35,059 nt of DNA, taken from NCBI GenBank assembly GCA_900547415.1, contig URGS01000019.1:1-35059 (forward strand), read 5' to 3'. The notes beneath the pieces were generated by a model. The model was not told the origin of the DNA and did not search any database. It saw only the letters and a program-made list of their open reading frames with translations. The DNA comes from an uncultured Phascolarctobacterium sp. GTDB taxonomy: Bacteria; Bacillota; Negativicutes; Acidaminococcales; Acidaminococcaceae. Position 1 is the first letter of the stretch. The number at the start of each line of letters is the position of its first letter. The translations under genes and the position numbers were made by a program. Of the stretch, positions 15,642 to 23,105 are shown in pieces.

Positions 15642-17005
15642 CTTCTATCATCCTCCAAATTATTAATCGCTTCTGGTTCGTGGGATATGGGAATCTGCTT
15701 AGCCAGCTCCAGCATACCCTGGGCCAGCTTATGTACGCTGGCTCTTAATTTAAAAATACAATCTATCTCGTGGGCCTTGCCCTGCACAATATCCTCTGCC
15801 AAGCCCTGACAGCTAGGAGCGCCGCAAGCACCGCAATCAAGCCCCGGAAGAGAGCATAAAACCTCCTCCATACGCTCAAACTTTCTCATAGCCTCCATAA
15901 TATCATCATCAAGCTGCATCATGGGACGAGCAACAAGCTTCTTTAAATATGGTGCAGATGAAGGGAAATCCTCCAGACAGCGCACCTTATTTAAGGCAGC
16001 CAGCCTATCCTCCGGCTCTGAGCTTCTCAGGGCCTGAATACGTCTGCGCAAATTACTCTCTGCTACAAATTTATTTTCTGCCGCCAGGAGACCGCCTATA
16101 CAGCCACCCTGACAGGCGTTGCATTCTACATAATCAAGATTAGGCATTTTATTCATGGAAATCTGCTCTAAAATCTCGTACACGTTTTCAATACCATGAA
16201 CCGCTAAAGCATTTTCCAGACCTGCAGCCGCAATCTCACCGCCAAAGGCGCCCCAGCCCATGCCATAGGAGGAGCCTGTCGTAACCTTCAGCGCCCTGTC
16301 GCCGCCTAAATTCTTCAAAAGCATACCATAAATCTCGGACAGACTAAAGCTGCCGGAAAGCTGGGTATGCAGTACATCTACGGACTGCCTGATATTAGTC
16401 TCCTTAGAAGGACAGGGAGAAACAAACCAAACGCCAATCAGCTCCGCATCCATATGCAGTCGCTCCGCAGCGGTCCGCTTAACATAAATAGCAGCAGCCT
16501 CCACCGGCGGAAGCACAGGCACAACCTGCTTAATCAGCTCAGGAAACTTAACCTGAATCAGACGCAGCACCGCAGGACAGGTACTGGAAATAAGGGGCTT
16601 GCGTCCACCAGTATAATTCTTAACGTAATCCTCTATTTCGCCGGCGATATAGTCAGACGCCAGGGACAAATCAAAAATCTCATCAAAGCCAAGGCTATGC
16701 AATCCCTGCCAAATGCTTTCCATAGAAATCTGCTCAGGAAACTGAGCATACAGGGAAGGAGCAGGCAAAACGATGTTATAGGCATAATTAGCCAGTCCAT
16801 CTAGCTCCGCCATCTGAACATTAAAGGCATGATAAGGACATTTGGCAGCACAAGCACCGCAATCTATGCAGCGGTCGCCTAAAATCTCTGCCTTACCATT
16901 ACGGACGCGGATAGCCTCCGTCGGACACTCTTTAACGCAGGATACGCAGCCCTGACACTTTTCCAGCTGCAGCTGTACAGAATGGAAATACTTTGTCTGA
17001 GCCAT
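15638..17005 (-). CDS. HydS-like putative sensory [FeFe] hydrogenase
   Basis: This 455-residue iron-sulfur protein has two N-terminal [4Fe-4S] clusters (CQGCVSCVKECP; CIDCGACAAKCP), a hydrogenase H-cluster domain (about 75-310) and a C-terminal four-Cys [4Fe-4S] domain (Cys391, 394, 399, 416). The H-cluster motifs are altered but complete in metal ligands: L1 SSTCPAV (Cys143), L2 SPCPSK (Cys198), L3 NACQGGC (Cys298, Cys302). The position of the proton-relay Cys, first Cys of the usual TSCCP, is Thr142. Loss of that relay with ligands kept is what sensory hydrogenases show. Related proteins often end in PAS or phosphatase domains; this one has neither. Neighbours are an RsbW-like ATPase and DRTGG proteins, so an H2 or redox sensor is the best guess. 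Confidence 0.85.
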   Translation of the reverse strand: MAQTKYFHSVQLQLEKCQGCVSCVKECPTEAIRVRNGKAEILGDRCIDCGACAAKCPYHAFNVQMAELDGLANYAYNIVLPAPSLYAQFPEQISMESIWQGLHSLGFDEIFDLSLASDYIAGEIEDYVKNYTGGRKPLISSTCPAVLRLIQVKFPELIKQVVPVLPPVEAAAIYVKRTAAERLHMDAELIGVWFVSPCPSKETNIRQSVDVLHTQLSGSFSLSEIYGMLLKNLGGDRALKVTTGSSYGMGWGAFGGEIAAAGLENALAVHGIENVYEILEQISMNKMPNLDYVECNACQGGCIGGLLAAENKFVAESNLRRRIQALRSSEPEDRLAALNKVRCLEDFPSSAPYLKKLVARPMMQLDDDIMEAMRKFERMEEVLCSLPGLDCGACGAPSCQGLAEDIVQGKAHEIDCIFKLRASVHKLAQGMLELAKQIPISHEPEAINNLEDDRR

Positions 17006-17032
17006 CGTAGCACCTCACTCTCTCAAGTAAAT

Positions 17033-17476
17033 TTATAAATCCTCACTTACATGCTCAAAACGCATAAAAATAGTAGTACCCTCGCCGACTACGGACTGAA
17101 TGTCGAACTTGTCGGAGCACTTAACCATATTGGGAAGACCCATACCAGCGCCAAAACCCATCTGACGCACATAGTCGGGAGCAGTTGACCAGCCCTCCTG
17201 CAGAGCCTTGTCGATATCAGGAATACCAGGGCCATGGTCAGTTACGGTAATCTCCGTAGCGTTGGGATAAACCTCTGCTGCCACATTACCACCCCCTGCG
17301 TGGATAATAACATTCATCTCAGCCTCATAGGTACCAATGGCAATACGACGGACAATATCAGCAGGAACGCCAAGACGCTGCAGCATCTTCTTGATTTTGG
17401 CAGAAGCCTCGCCAGCACGCTCAAAATCGCCGCCAGCCACATCAAAGCCAAGCTTTACAGATTTATTATCAGTCAT
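17033..17476 (-). CDS. RsbW/SpoIIAB-like serine kinase (anti-sigma-type ATPase)
   Basis: This 147-residue GHKL protein belongs to the HATPase_c_2 group. The N box EAEMNVIIHAGG, the G1 box DHGPGIPD and the G2 box GFGAGMGLPNMV are all present, so it should bind ATP. In characterised family members this fold phosphorylates an anti-sigma-factor antagonist or binds a sigma factor. No antagonist, sigma factor or PP2C phosphatase gene is in the window, so the partner is unknown. It lies 2 nt after the DRTGG gene and 27 nt before the HydS-like gene, which suggests it relays a signal from that protein. Confidence 0.86.
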   Translation of the reverse strand: MTDNKSVKLGFDVAGGDFERAGEASAKIKKMLQRLGVPADIVRRIAIGTYEAEMNVIIHAGGGNVAAEVYPNATEITVTDHGPGIPDIDKALQEGWSTAPDYVRQMGFGAGMGLPNMVKCSDKFDIQSVVGEGTTIFMRFEHVSEDL

Positions 17477-17478
17477 CT

Positions 17479-17832
17479 TTACTCTCCTTTAGAACAACCG
17501 CCAATACCAGCCTCGTACAAAATACCACAGGCCTCAAACAATGTATATCTTGTTACCATAATAGGAAGCTGATTTTCTGCAGCCTCCTCCAAAATATCCT
17601 TATCCGGACTTTTTCCGCGCACAAAAACAACAGCACACAAATCCGTCATATCAGCAGTACGGATAACCTGCATATTAGTAAGACCAGTACACAGCAAAGT
17701 ATTGCGCTTGGTAAACGCCAAAACATCGCTCATTAAATCGCTGCCGCAGCAGGTCTCAACGGGGCGGTCTAAATACTCCTCCCCCATCAGAACCTGTGCA
17801 TCAAGCAGCTCCTGAACCTTTCTCAAATCCAT
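17479..17832 (-). CDS. DRTGG-domain protein (second copy)
   Basis: This small protein of about 117 residues shares with the protein at 15294-15641 the SDLMSDVLAF-type motif, the TNMQVIRTADMTDL segment and a C-terminal PIMVTRYTLFEACGILYEAGI that parallels VVILTTEKSAFEVVGRLYQLGI. The frame is open upstream to 17862. AGGAG is 8 nt before the ATG at 17832 but only 2 nt before the ATG at 17838, so 17832 is chosen. It is the first gene of the putative signalling operon. Extra cysteines (CCGSD near the start, GGCSKGE at the end) might bind metal or respond to redox state, which is inference. Confidence 0.78.
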   Translation of the reverse strand: MDLRKVQELLDAQVLMGEEYLDRPVETCCGSDLMSDVLAFTKRNTLLCTGLTNMQVIRTADMTDLCAVVFVRGKSPDKDILEEAAENQLPIMVTRYTLFEACGILYEAGIGGCSKGE

Positions 17833-18029
17833 ATTCATCGCTCCTATTACTAATTTAATCAAACAGCTAAAATATTTAACTCATATATACTTATCCTATT
17901 TTATTGTACTCGGTTCACCCGCATCTGTAAATAAATAGTGTAGCACATCTGCAATTTTTTATTTTTTCTCGCTAAATGTAAGAAAGTTTACAAAGTCCCT
18001 CCTGGATATTTTTGTGCAAAAATAAGAAA

Positions 18030-18053
18030 AGCTCCTGCCCGAAGGCAGAAGCT
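18030..18053 (-). terminator. Terminator of the metA-metY operon
   Basis: A 10-bp stem (arms 18030-18039 and 18044-18053, one G-U pair) with a TTCG tetraloop on the minus strand is followed by TTTCTTATTTTT. This is a classic intrinsic terminator, about 190 nt after the metY stop. Confidence 0.85.
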
Positions 18054-18075
18054 AAAAATATGTCCATATCCCCTG

Positions 18076-18150
18076 TGTGCCTAATGGCACATCCGTCCCC
18101 CTTAGTAAGGGGGACCGAGAGTTCGCAATGCTAAATTCGTACTGCGAATT
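18076..18150. repeat. Cluster of three intergenic hairpins
   Basis: Three inverted repeats follow one another: TGTGCC/GGCACA (18076-18091), a 9-bp C-run/G-run stem (18095-18103 with 18107-18115), and TTCGCA/TGCGAA (18122-18148), which can also pair as AATTCG/CGAATT. The dense packing without coding potential resembles a dispersed palindromic repeat or a small non-autonomous element. Only one copy is in this window. Confidence 0.45.
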
Positions 18151-18188
18151 ATCTTGGTTCTGTCCTAACCGCAATAAAACCCTTGCCA

Positions 18189-18239
18189 ATCAGTACGCCT
18201 ATGTTCACTGACACAGCAGATGATATGTCATACTGCGTC
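18189..18239 (-). repeat. Intergenic repeat element, short form, at metY 3' end
   Basis: The 18-nt core at 18189-18206 matches 21122-21139 with one mismatch. A second block at 18217-18236 matches the region next to the ligase stop codon (15 of 20 positions), in the same order. The spacing is shorter here (about 10 nt instead of about 75 nt), so this looks like a deletion derivative of the element at 21083-21235. Confidence 0.5.
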
Positions 18240-19535
18240 CTATAAAATCTCCGCCAAGCCCTCAAGAGCCTGCTTTAAATCAGCAACCAAATCCCTGCTG
18301 TCCTCCAAGCCGCAGGAAATACGTACCAGACCTGCAGGAATACCAGCTGCCTCCAGCTGCTCATCAGTCAGCTGACGGTGAGTACTGGTAGCAGGATTAA
18401 GGCAGCAGGTACGTGCATCAGCCACGTGAGTCTCAATAGCTGCCACCTTCAGCTTCTTCATAAAGGCTTCCGCTGCCCTGCGTCCTCCCTTCAGATTAAA
18501 GGAAACAACGCCGCAGCCACCATTGCCCAAATATTTCTGTGCCAGAGCATAGTACTTATTAGAAGGCAGACCAGGATAATTTACATACTCAACCTGAGGA
18601 TGATTTTCCAAAAACTCTGCCACAGCCTGACCATTTTCCACATGACGGGGCATACGCACATGGAGGGACTCCAAGCCAAGATTTAAGATAAAAGCACTTT
18701 GGGGAGACTGGCAGCAGCCAAAATCACGCATCAGCTGAGCAGTAGCCTTGGTAATAAAGGCGCCCTCTTTGCCAAATTTTTCTGCATAAACAATACCATG
18801 ATAGGAATCATCAGGAGCACACAAGCCGGGGAACTTGTCAGCATGAGCCAGCCAGTCAAAACGACCTGCGTCCACAATAGCGCCGCCAATGCAGGCGCCA
18901 TGACCATCCATATACTTAGTAGTGGAATGAACAACAATATCAGCACCCCACTCAATAGGACGGCAATTTATAGGAGTAGGAAAGGTATTATCCACAATCA
19001 GGGGCACACCATGTCTATGAGCCGCAGCAGCAAACTTTTCAATATCAAGAACAGTCAGGGCAGGATTAGCAATAGTCTCGCCAAAAACAGCCCTAGTATT
19101 ATCCTGAAAAGCAGCATCAAGCTCCTCAGGAGTGCAGTCAGGGTCAACAAAGGTAGCCCTTACGCCCATCTTCGCCATAGTAACCTTAATCAGATTAAAA
19201 GTACCACCATAAATAGAAGAAGAAACCACAATGTGACTACCAGCTTCGCAAATATTAAACAAAGCAAAGAAAATAGCCGCCTGACCAGAAGAAGTCAGCA
19301 TTGCCGCAGCACCACCCTCCAGCTCAGCAATCTTGGCAGCAACAGCATCGCAGGTAGGATTCTGCAAACGAGAATAAAAATAACCACTGGCCTCCAAATC
19401 AAAAAGCTTGCCCATATCCTCACTAGTATCATATTTAAAGGTAGTAGACTGAACAATAGGAATTTGGCGCGGTTCGCCATTGCCTGGAACATAGCCTCCC
19501 TGTACACATTTTGTATTAATATGGAAATTAGTCAT
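18240..19535 (-). CDS. metY: O-acetylhomoserine sulfhydrylase (aminocarboxypropyltransferase)
   Basis: This 431-residue PLP enzyme of the Cys/Met metabolism family converts O-acetylhomoserine and sulfide to homocysteine. It starts FHINTKCVQGGYVPGNGEPR, the typical MetY opening. It has YSRLQNPT, SSGQAAIFFALFN, the PLP-binding ADIVVHSTTKYMDGHG (Lys in STTKY), and CCLNPATSTHRQLTDEQ near the C-terminus. The length of about 430 separates MetY from MetB/MetC (about 380). ATG follows AAGGAGG. It is 96 nt downstream of metA and shares its T-box-controlled transcript, so both make homocysteine for methionine. Confidence 0.94.
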   Translation of the reverse strand: MTNFHINTKCVQGGYVPGNGEPRQIPIVQSTTFKYDTSEDMGKLFDLEASGYFYSRLQNPTCDAVAAKIAELEGGAAAMLTSSGQAAIFFALFNICEAGSHIVVSSSIYGGTFNLIKVTMAKMGVRATFVDPDCTPEELDAAFQDNTRAVFGETIANPALTVLDIEKFAAAAHRHGVPLIVDNTFPTPINCRPIEWGADIVVHSTTKYMDGHGACIGGAIVDAGRFDWLAHADKFPGLCAPDDSYHGIVYAEKFGKEGAFITKATAQLMRDFGCCQSPQSAFILNLGLESLHVRMPRHVENGQAVAEFLENHPQVEYVNYPGLPSNKYYALAQKYLGNGGCGVVSFNLKGGRRAAEAFMKKLKVAAIETHVADARTCCLNPATSTHRQLTDEQLEAAGIPAGLVRISCGLEDSRDLVADLKQALEGLAEIL

Positions 19536-19631
19536 AATTATTACCTCCTTAAATCATAGCCAGCCACATAGGCCAAAACAAACCATTATTCAGCATATTT
19601 ATTTCATTATAATAGGCACTACAGACAAGAA

Positions 19632-20615
19632 TTACTGCTGCAGCTTATATAAAATTTTATTGTACTCATTCAGCGCCTTATCCAGCTTGCTGCCAGAAGC
19701 AGGAGCCAGCTGCGCCAAATCATATGGAGTATCCTGATAAACAATATTCAGCCAGTTCATATAAAACAAATGAGCATAGCTGCGCCACTTAAACATAGGC
19801 TCCTGAGTAGTATCATTATCAGGGAAATAATGACGTGGAACCTCAATAGGCAAATTCTTTTTCTTATCGCGATAATACTCATCTGCCAAGGTATAGCGAT
19901 CATACTCAAAATGACCTAAAACAAAAATACGGCGCAAATCCTTGGTAGCACAAACATTAATGCCATTTTCTACAGAACGGCTCAGCACCTGCAGAGACTT
20001 GCAGGCATCAATAGCATTATCATCTACAGCAGTATGACGGGACTGAGGAATAAAATAACGGTCATCAAAGCCTCGCAGCAGCGGGTGATTCTTCACCGTC
20101 AGGCCATAGGGAAAAATACCGAACATCTTCTGAGGCAGCAGGGTTTTCTGCACGCCATAATAATGGTACAAAGCAGCCTGAGCACCCCAGCACAGGCTCA
20201 TAGTAGAATAGCAGTGGTACTCAGCCCAATCCAGAAACTTGACTATTTCCTCCCAATAATCAACATCCTCAAAGGCATATGTCTCAACGGGAGCGCCAGT
20301 CATCAGAAAAGCATCGTAATAACGATCCTTAACATCATCAAACTCCAGATAAGCCCTATCAAGATAACTATTATCTGTATGAGTAGTCTCGCGGCTCACA
20401 GTACGACAAAAATCAACCTCAATCTGCAGGGGAGAATTTCCCAAAAGACGCAGGAGCTGAATTTCAGTAGGCTTTTTCAAAGGCATTAAATTAAGCACAC
20501 AAACCTTCAAAGGACGCACACGCTGATTCAAAGCACGCTCCATAGTCATAGTAAAAATTCCCTCCTCATGGAGCTGTTCGATTGCAGACAAATTATCATT
20601 GATTTTAATAGGCAT
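19632..20615 (-). CDS. metA: Homoserine O-acetyltransferase of the MetA (HTS) family
   Basis: This 327-residue MetA-fold enzyme acylates homoserine. The start MPIKINDNL has AAGGAGG 9 nt before the ATG at 20615, so the upstream GTG/ATG extension to 20639 is rejected. The nucleophile is Cys142 (SLCWGAQA), and HFEYD near residue 238 is the other family motif. Position 111 is Glu (TGAPVETYAFEDVDYW). In this family Glu111 correlates with acetyl-CoA use and Gly111 with succinyl-CoA use. So although often named homoserine O-succinyltransferase, this protein is probably an acetyltransferase. That fits its neighbour metY, which uses O-acetylhomoserine. Expression should be controlled by the T-box upstream. 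Confidence 0.94.
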   Translation of the reverse strand: MPIKINDNLSAIEQLHEEGIFTMTMERALNQRVRPLKVCVLNLMPLKKPTEIQLLRLLGNSPLQIEVDFCRTVSRETTHTDNSYLDRAYLEFDDVKDRYYDAFLMTGAPVETYAFEDVDYWEEIVKFLDWAEYHCYSTMSLCWGAQAALYHYYGVQKTLLPQKMFGIFPYGLTVKNHPLLRGFDDRYFIPQSRHTAVDDNAIDACKSLQVLSRSVENGINVCATKDLRRIFVLGHFEYDRYTLADEYYRDKKKNLPIEVPRHYFPDNDTTQEPMFKWRSYAHLFYMNWLNIVYQDTPYDLAQLAPASGSKLDKALNEYNKILYKLQQ

Positions 20616-20666
20616 ATTCCTTTCCTCCTTCAATTCCATTAAATACTACAGGACCTTAGGAGCAAT

Positions 20667-20963
20667 AAAAAAAGCTTCCGTTCCTGTAAAACTACAGGGA
20701 CGAAAGCATAGCTTCGTGATACCACCCTTATTCACCCACATGTCACCATATGAGCCTCATCAAGTACGCAAGGATTAATTACCTTTTAATACTCCAGCAC
20801 TGTAACGGGTGCGCCCGGACGACCTAAATGCAAGCATCTCAGCCCATCAGCTCCAAGACCATCTTCAGCAAAATCACCTGCTCCCCCTTGCACCAAAATG
20901 GAGGCTCTCTGTGCCAAGCTCCCTCGCCTACTCTTCTCTTCATCGCTCAATATTTTCAATATG
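20667..20963 (-). promoter_or_regulatory. T-box riboswitch (probably methionine tRNA) upstream of metA
   Basis: The minus-strand leader begins AGCGATGAAGAG (stem I start), contains AGAGAGCC and GGTGCAAG of the stem I apex, and has the conserved T-box AAGGGTGGTATCACG (about 20714-20729), which pairs with the uncharged tRNA end. The terminator is a 14-bp stem (20674-20687 with 20694-20707) followed by seven T. An ATG at 20845-20847 or 20860-20862 is a candidate methionine specifier; I could not fold the specifier loop with certainty. Low charged tRNA would allow transcription into metA-metY. Confidence 0.88.
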
Positions 20964-20969
20964 GGTTGT

Positions 20970-20998
20970 ATGATACAGCACTTTTATATTCAAGTCAA
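20970..20998 (-). promoter_or_regulatory. metA promoter
   Basis: TTGACT (20993-20998) and TATCAT (20970-20975), 17 nt apart on the minus strand, give a near-consensus sigma-A promoter. The start would fall at about 20963, just before the T-box leader. Confidence 0.8.
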
Positions 20999-21082
20999 CA
21001 CTTTTTAAAGGTTTTTACTTATATTTTACGCAGAATGTAAACTTTGTAAAGGTTGTTACAACTATGTGCTGATATGTATAGA

Positions 21083-21235
21083 AGCGAGCAACAAAGCAGA
21101 TTAAGTATTACAACTTCGTACATCAGAACGCCTATGTTCGCAGACGAAAGAGAATGCTCCAGATGCTAGACGCCGCGACGAAGGCGTACTCACTAGTACG
21201 TCTAGGAGCGAGCAACAACGCAGATGGAGTATTAT
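21083..21235. repeat. Intergenic repeat element, long form, at the 3' end of the ligase gene
   Basis: Two imperfect direct repeats of about 29 nt (21083-21111 and 21207-21235) sharing GAGCGAGCAACAA and GCAGAT flank a region with several inverted repeats (for example 21114-21118 with 21144-21148, and GTAC arms near 21195). The right copy overlaps the ligase stop codon. The core at 21122-21139 recurs after metY. There is no ORF, so it is a non-coding repeat of unknown type. Confidence 0.55.
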
Positions 21236-22536
21236 ACTGAGTCTCCATCATTGCAGTACACCTCTAGCTTCCTAGAAATCATAACAAGAGTACCCAACAC
21301 CCAAAACAACAACCCCATCTGCGTATTAAAATACACATGGTCAGTCAAACCACCAACAGCAATACCAACCACAGCCAAAACATACCCCTGACCTATGGCT
21401 CTGACCCAAGGAACACGCCCTTTAAAGGCAAGCTGCCAGCCATTGTAGACAAACATAGCCCACACCGCCATAAAAACAATAAAGCCCTGCCAGCCCAGCT
21501 CCGCCAGCACATTGAGGAAAATATTGTGACAATGATACATAATAACACTGGTATCTGCCAGATAATAATTGTATTCAGGATATATAAAGCGATAGCCATA
21601 CCAGCCCACACCCATGGGGAAATCCTCAATAATCATCTTGGTACAATGCAGGTACGCCAAACGCAAAGCAGCAGACGTATCCTGACCGCTGGTAATAGAA
21701 GCCAACCGCTGCATAACAGCATTACCACCAACCACAAGAGCCACCGCACCACCAGCCATAATAGGCAAAAAGGCCTTGCGATAAAAAAGCACGCAATAAG
21801 CAAAAAGCATTACAGCACAAGCCAGCCAATTGCCACGGGAATAGGTATACAAAAGACACAGAGCCGCCAAAACGCCAGTGCCAAACGAAGCAAGACGCAG
21901 CTTTTGATAGTCTCTGAAAACATTGAAAAAGGCCGCTGCGTAAGCAATGACCAGTACAAGGTAGCCTGCCAGAATATTAGGATTAACCAAAGTAGAATAA
22001 ACACGCACCTTTAAATCAGGAAACTGAGCAGGATCAACCCAAATGCCCTCAGCAGTAACACCCAAAAGCTTTTGCGCAACACCAATGCTGCTGACTAAAA
22101 CTGACACCAGCAAAAACGCTCCCAAAAGCTGCATGGGCCTGGGCAAGCAAAAAAATTTACGCCAGCCCTGCAAAGCCTGAGCCTGGTCGCCAAAAATCTG
22201 AGGCTTTTTCCAGCCATAACGCAAAAGCACAAAAACCATAGCACTATATTGACCGGCAACGTAAACGTAGTTCCATGAGGAAATAAACTGGTTTCTTGAA
22301 AAATGCAGGGACGCCCAGCCTGCAATAAAAAGCAAAAACAACAGAGCCTGCTGCCACTCCTTAAGCACAGCAGGCTGCTGCCTGCCCTTTACAATAGCAA
22401 CAAAGGCTGCTGCCAAAAAAGTCAAGGCCGTACAAACCGCCGCAAACTCCTGATGCAGAGGAATAATCGCCACCGTAAAAAGCAGCATATAGTATATTTT
22501 TTCGTCAAGCACAGACGCCAGACTGCGTAAGGTCAT
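21232..22536 (-). CDS. O-antigen ligase/polymerase-like membrane protein (Wzy_C family)
   Basis: This polytopic inner-membrane protein of about 434 residues has 10 or more hydrophobic segments. The family signature is TYSRGNWLACAVMLFAY, followed by a long periplasmic loop (about 265-345) with GVGWYGYRF, as in O-antigen ligases and polysaccharide polymerases. This suits a diderm Negativicute that makes surface glycans. The frame is open to a GTG at 22575, but GGAG lies about 10 nt before the ATG at 22536, so this start is preferred. No other glycan genes are next to it, so the substrate is unknown. The last codons lie inside a repeat element, so the C-terminal residues may vary between strains. 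Confidence 0.82.
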   Translation of the reverse strand: MTLRSLASVLDEKIYYMLLFTVAIIPLHQEFAAVCTALTFLAAAFVAIVKGRQQPAVLKEWQQALLFLLFIAGWASLHFSRNQFISSWNYVYVAGQYSAMVFVLLRYGWKKPQIFGDQAQALQGWRKFFCLPRPMQLLGAFLLVSVLVSSIGVAQKLLGVTAEGIWVDPAQFPDLKVRVYSTLVNPNILAGYLVLVIAYAAAFFNVFRDYQKLRLASFGTGVLAALCLLYTYSRGNWLACAVMLFAYCVLFYRKAFLPIMAGGAVALVVGGNAVMQRLASITSGQDTSAALRLAYLHCTKMIIEDFPMGVGWYGYRFIYPEYNYYLADTSVIMYHCHNIFLNVLAELGWQGFIVFMAVWAMFVYNGWQLAFKGRVPWVRAIGQGYVLAVVGIAVGGLTDHVYFNTQMGLLFWVLGTLVMISRKLEVYCNDGDSV

Positions 22537-22680
22537 AATCACACATCTCCAAATTTTTTCTTTAATTATACCCACTTACAGGGCCAAAAAGCAACTATTA
22601 AAGAAAATGCTGCCAGCAAGCTGAAAAACTAAAGTCTCTTTATGACCGTTATGTTTCATAACTCCACATCCTCCAGAACA

Positions 22681-22872
22681 TCACTCTCGTCTAAAAAAAG
22701 TATGTGGTTCTCCTAAAAGCATATTCCTTGCCTCATAGTTTATTTCCATACCTGTAGCAGTCATGGCCTTGTTAATATAAAGCACAGTACCAGAATGCAG
22801 TTCACCATCATCATCACAAAACCACGTAATTATATTTCCAATAGAAAATTTAGGTAAGTATTCCTTAATCAT
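22681..22872 (-). CDS. Small hypothetical protein, 63 residues
   Basis: I do not recognise this protein. It is 63 residues, acidic in the middle (CDDDGELHSG), and ends FFRRE. The pattern of short beta strands (NIITWF, HSGTVLYI, GMEINYE) could form a small SH3-like barrel, which is only a guess. It has no signal peptide or membrane helix. A strong AAGGAGG lies 8 nt before the ATG, which is the main reason to accept it as a real gene. It stands alone between the ligase gene and the divergent HNH gene, at the edge of an AT-rich accessory block. Confidence 0.6.
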   Translation of the reverse strand: MIKEYLPKFSIGNIITWFCDDDGELHSGTVLYINKAMTATGMEINYEARNMLLGEPHTFFRRE

Positions 22873-23055
22873 AGTAAACCTCCTTGTAAAATTTAATATA
22901 AAAAAGCGTTCTAGCCGAAAGCTCGACTAAAGCACCGCTTATCTAACTAAATAGCTAGGCATGCTTAACCATCACAGACAAGTCATGCAACTTAGGACAG
23001 TATAATAGAAATCAATTTATCAGGAAAGAAATCATCCCCTTCTATCATCATTCAA

Positions 23056-23064
23056 TGATATAAT
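23056..23064 (+). promoter_or_regulatory. Extended -10 promoter of the HNH gene
   Basis: TGA followed by a perfect TATAAT (23059-23064) lies 41 nt before the TTG start codon. No good -35 hexamer is visible. Confidence 0.5.
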
Positions 23065-23105
23065 ATGTAGGAGAATAAAACACCTATTAAAGGCGGTGAA
23101 TTTAC

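Larger units (their letters stand above)
17863..18239 (-). other. 377-nt intergenic region between metY and the signalling operon
   Basis: No gene is seen. The region holds AT-rich sequence before the DRTGG gene with no convincing promoter, the terminator of the met operon (18030-18053), a cluster of three hairpins (18076-18150) and a repeat element (18189-18239) touching the metY stop codon. Confidence 0.6.

Noticed and set aside
21083..21235. CRISPR-like repeat pair
   Set aside because: There are only two imperfect copies, 124 nt apart, with no regular spacers and no cas genes.
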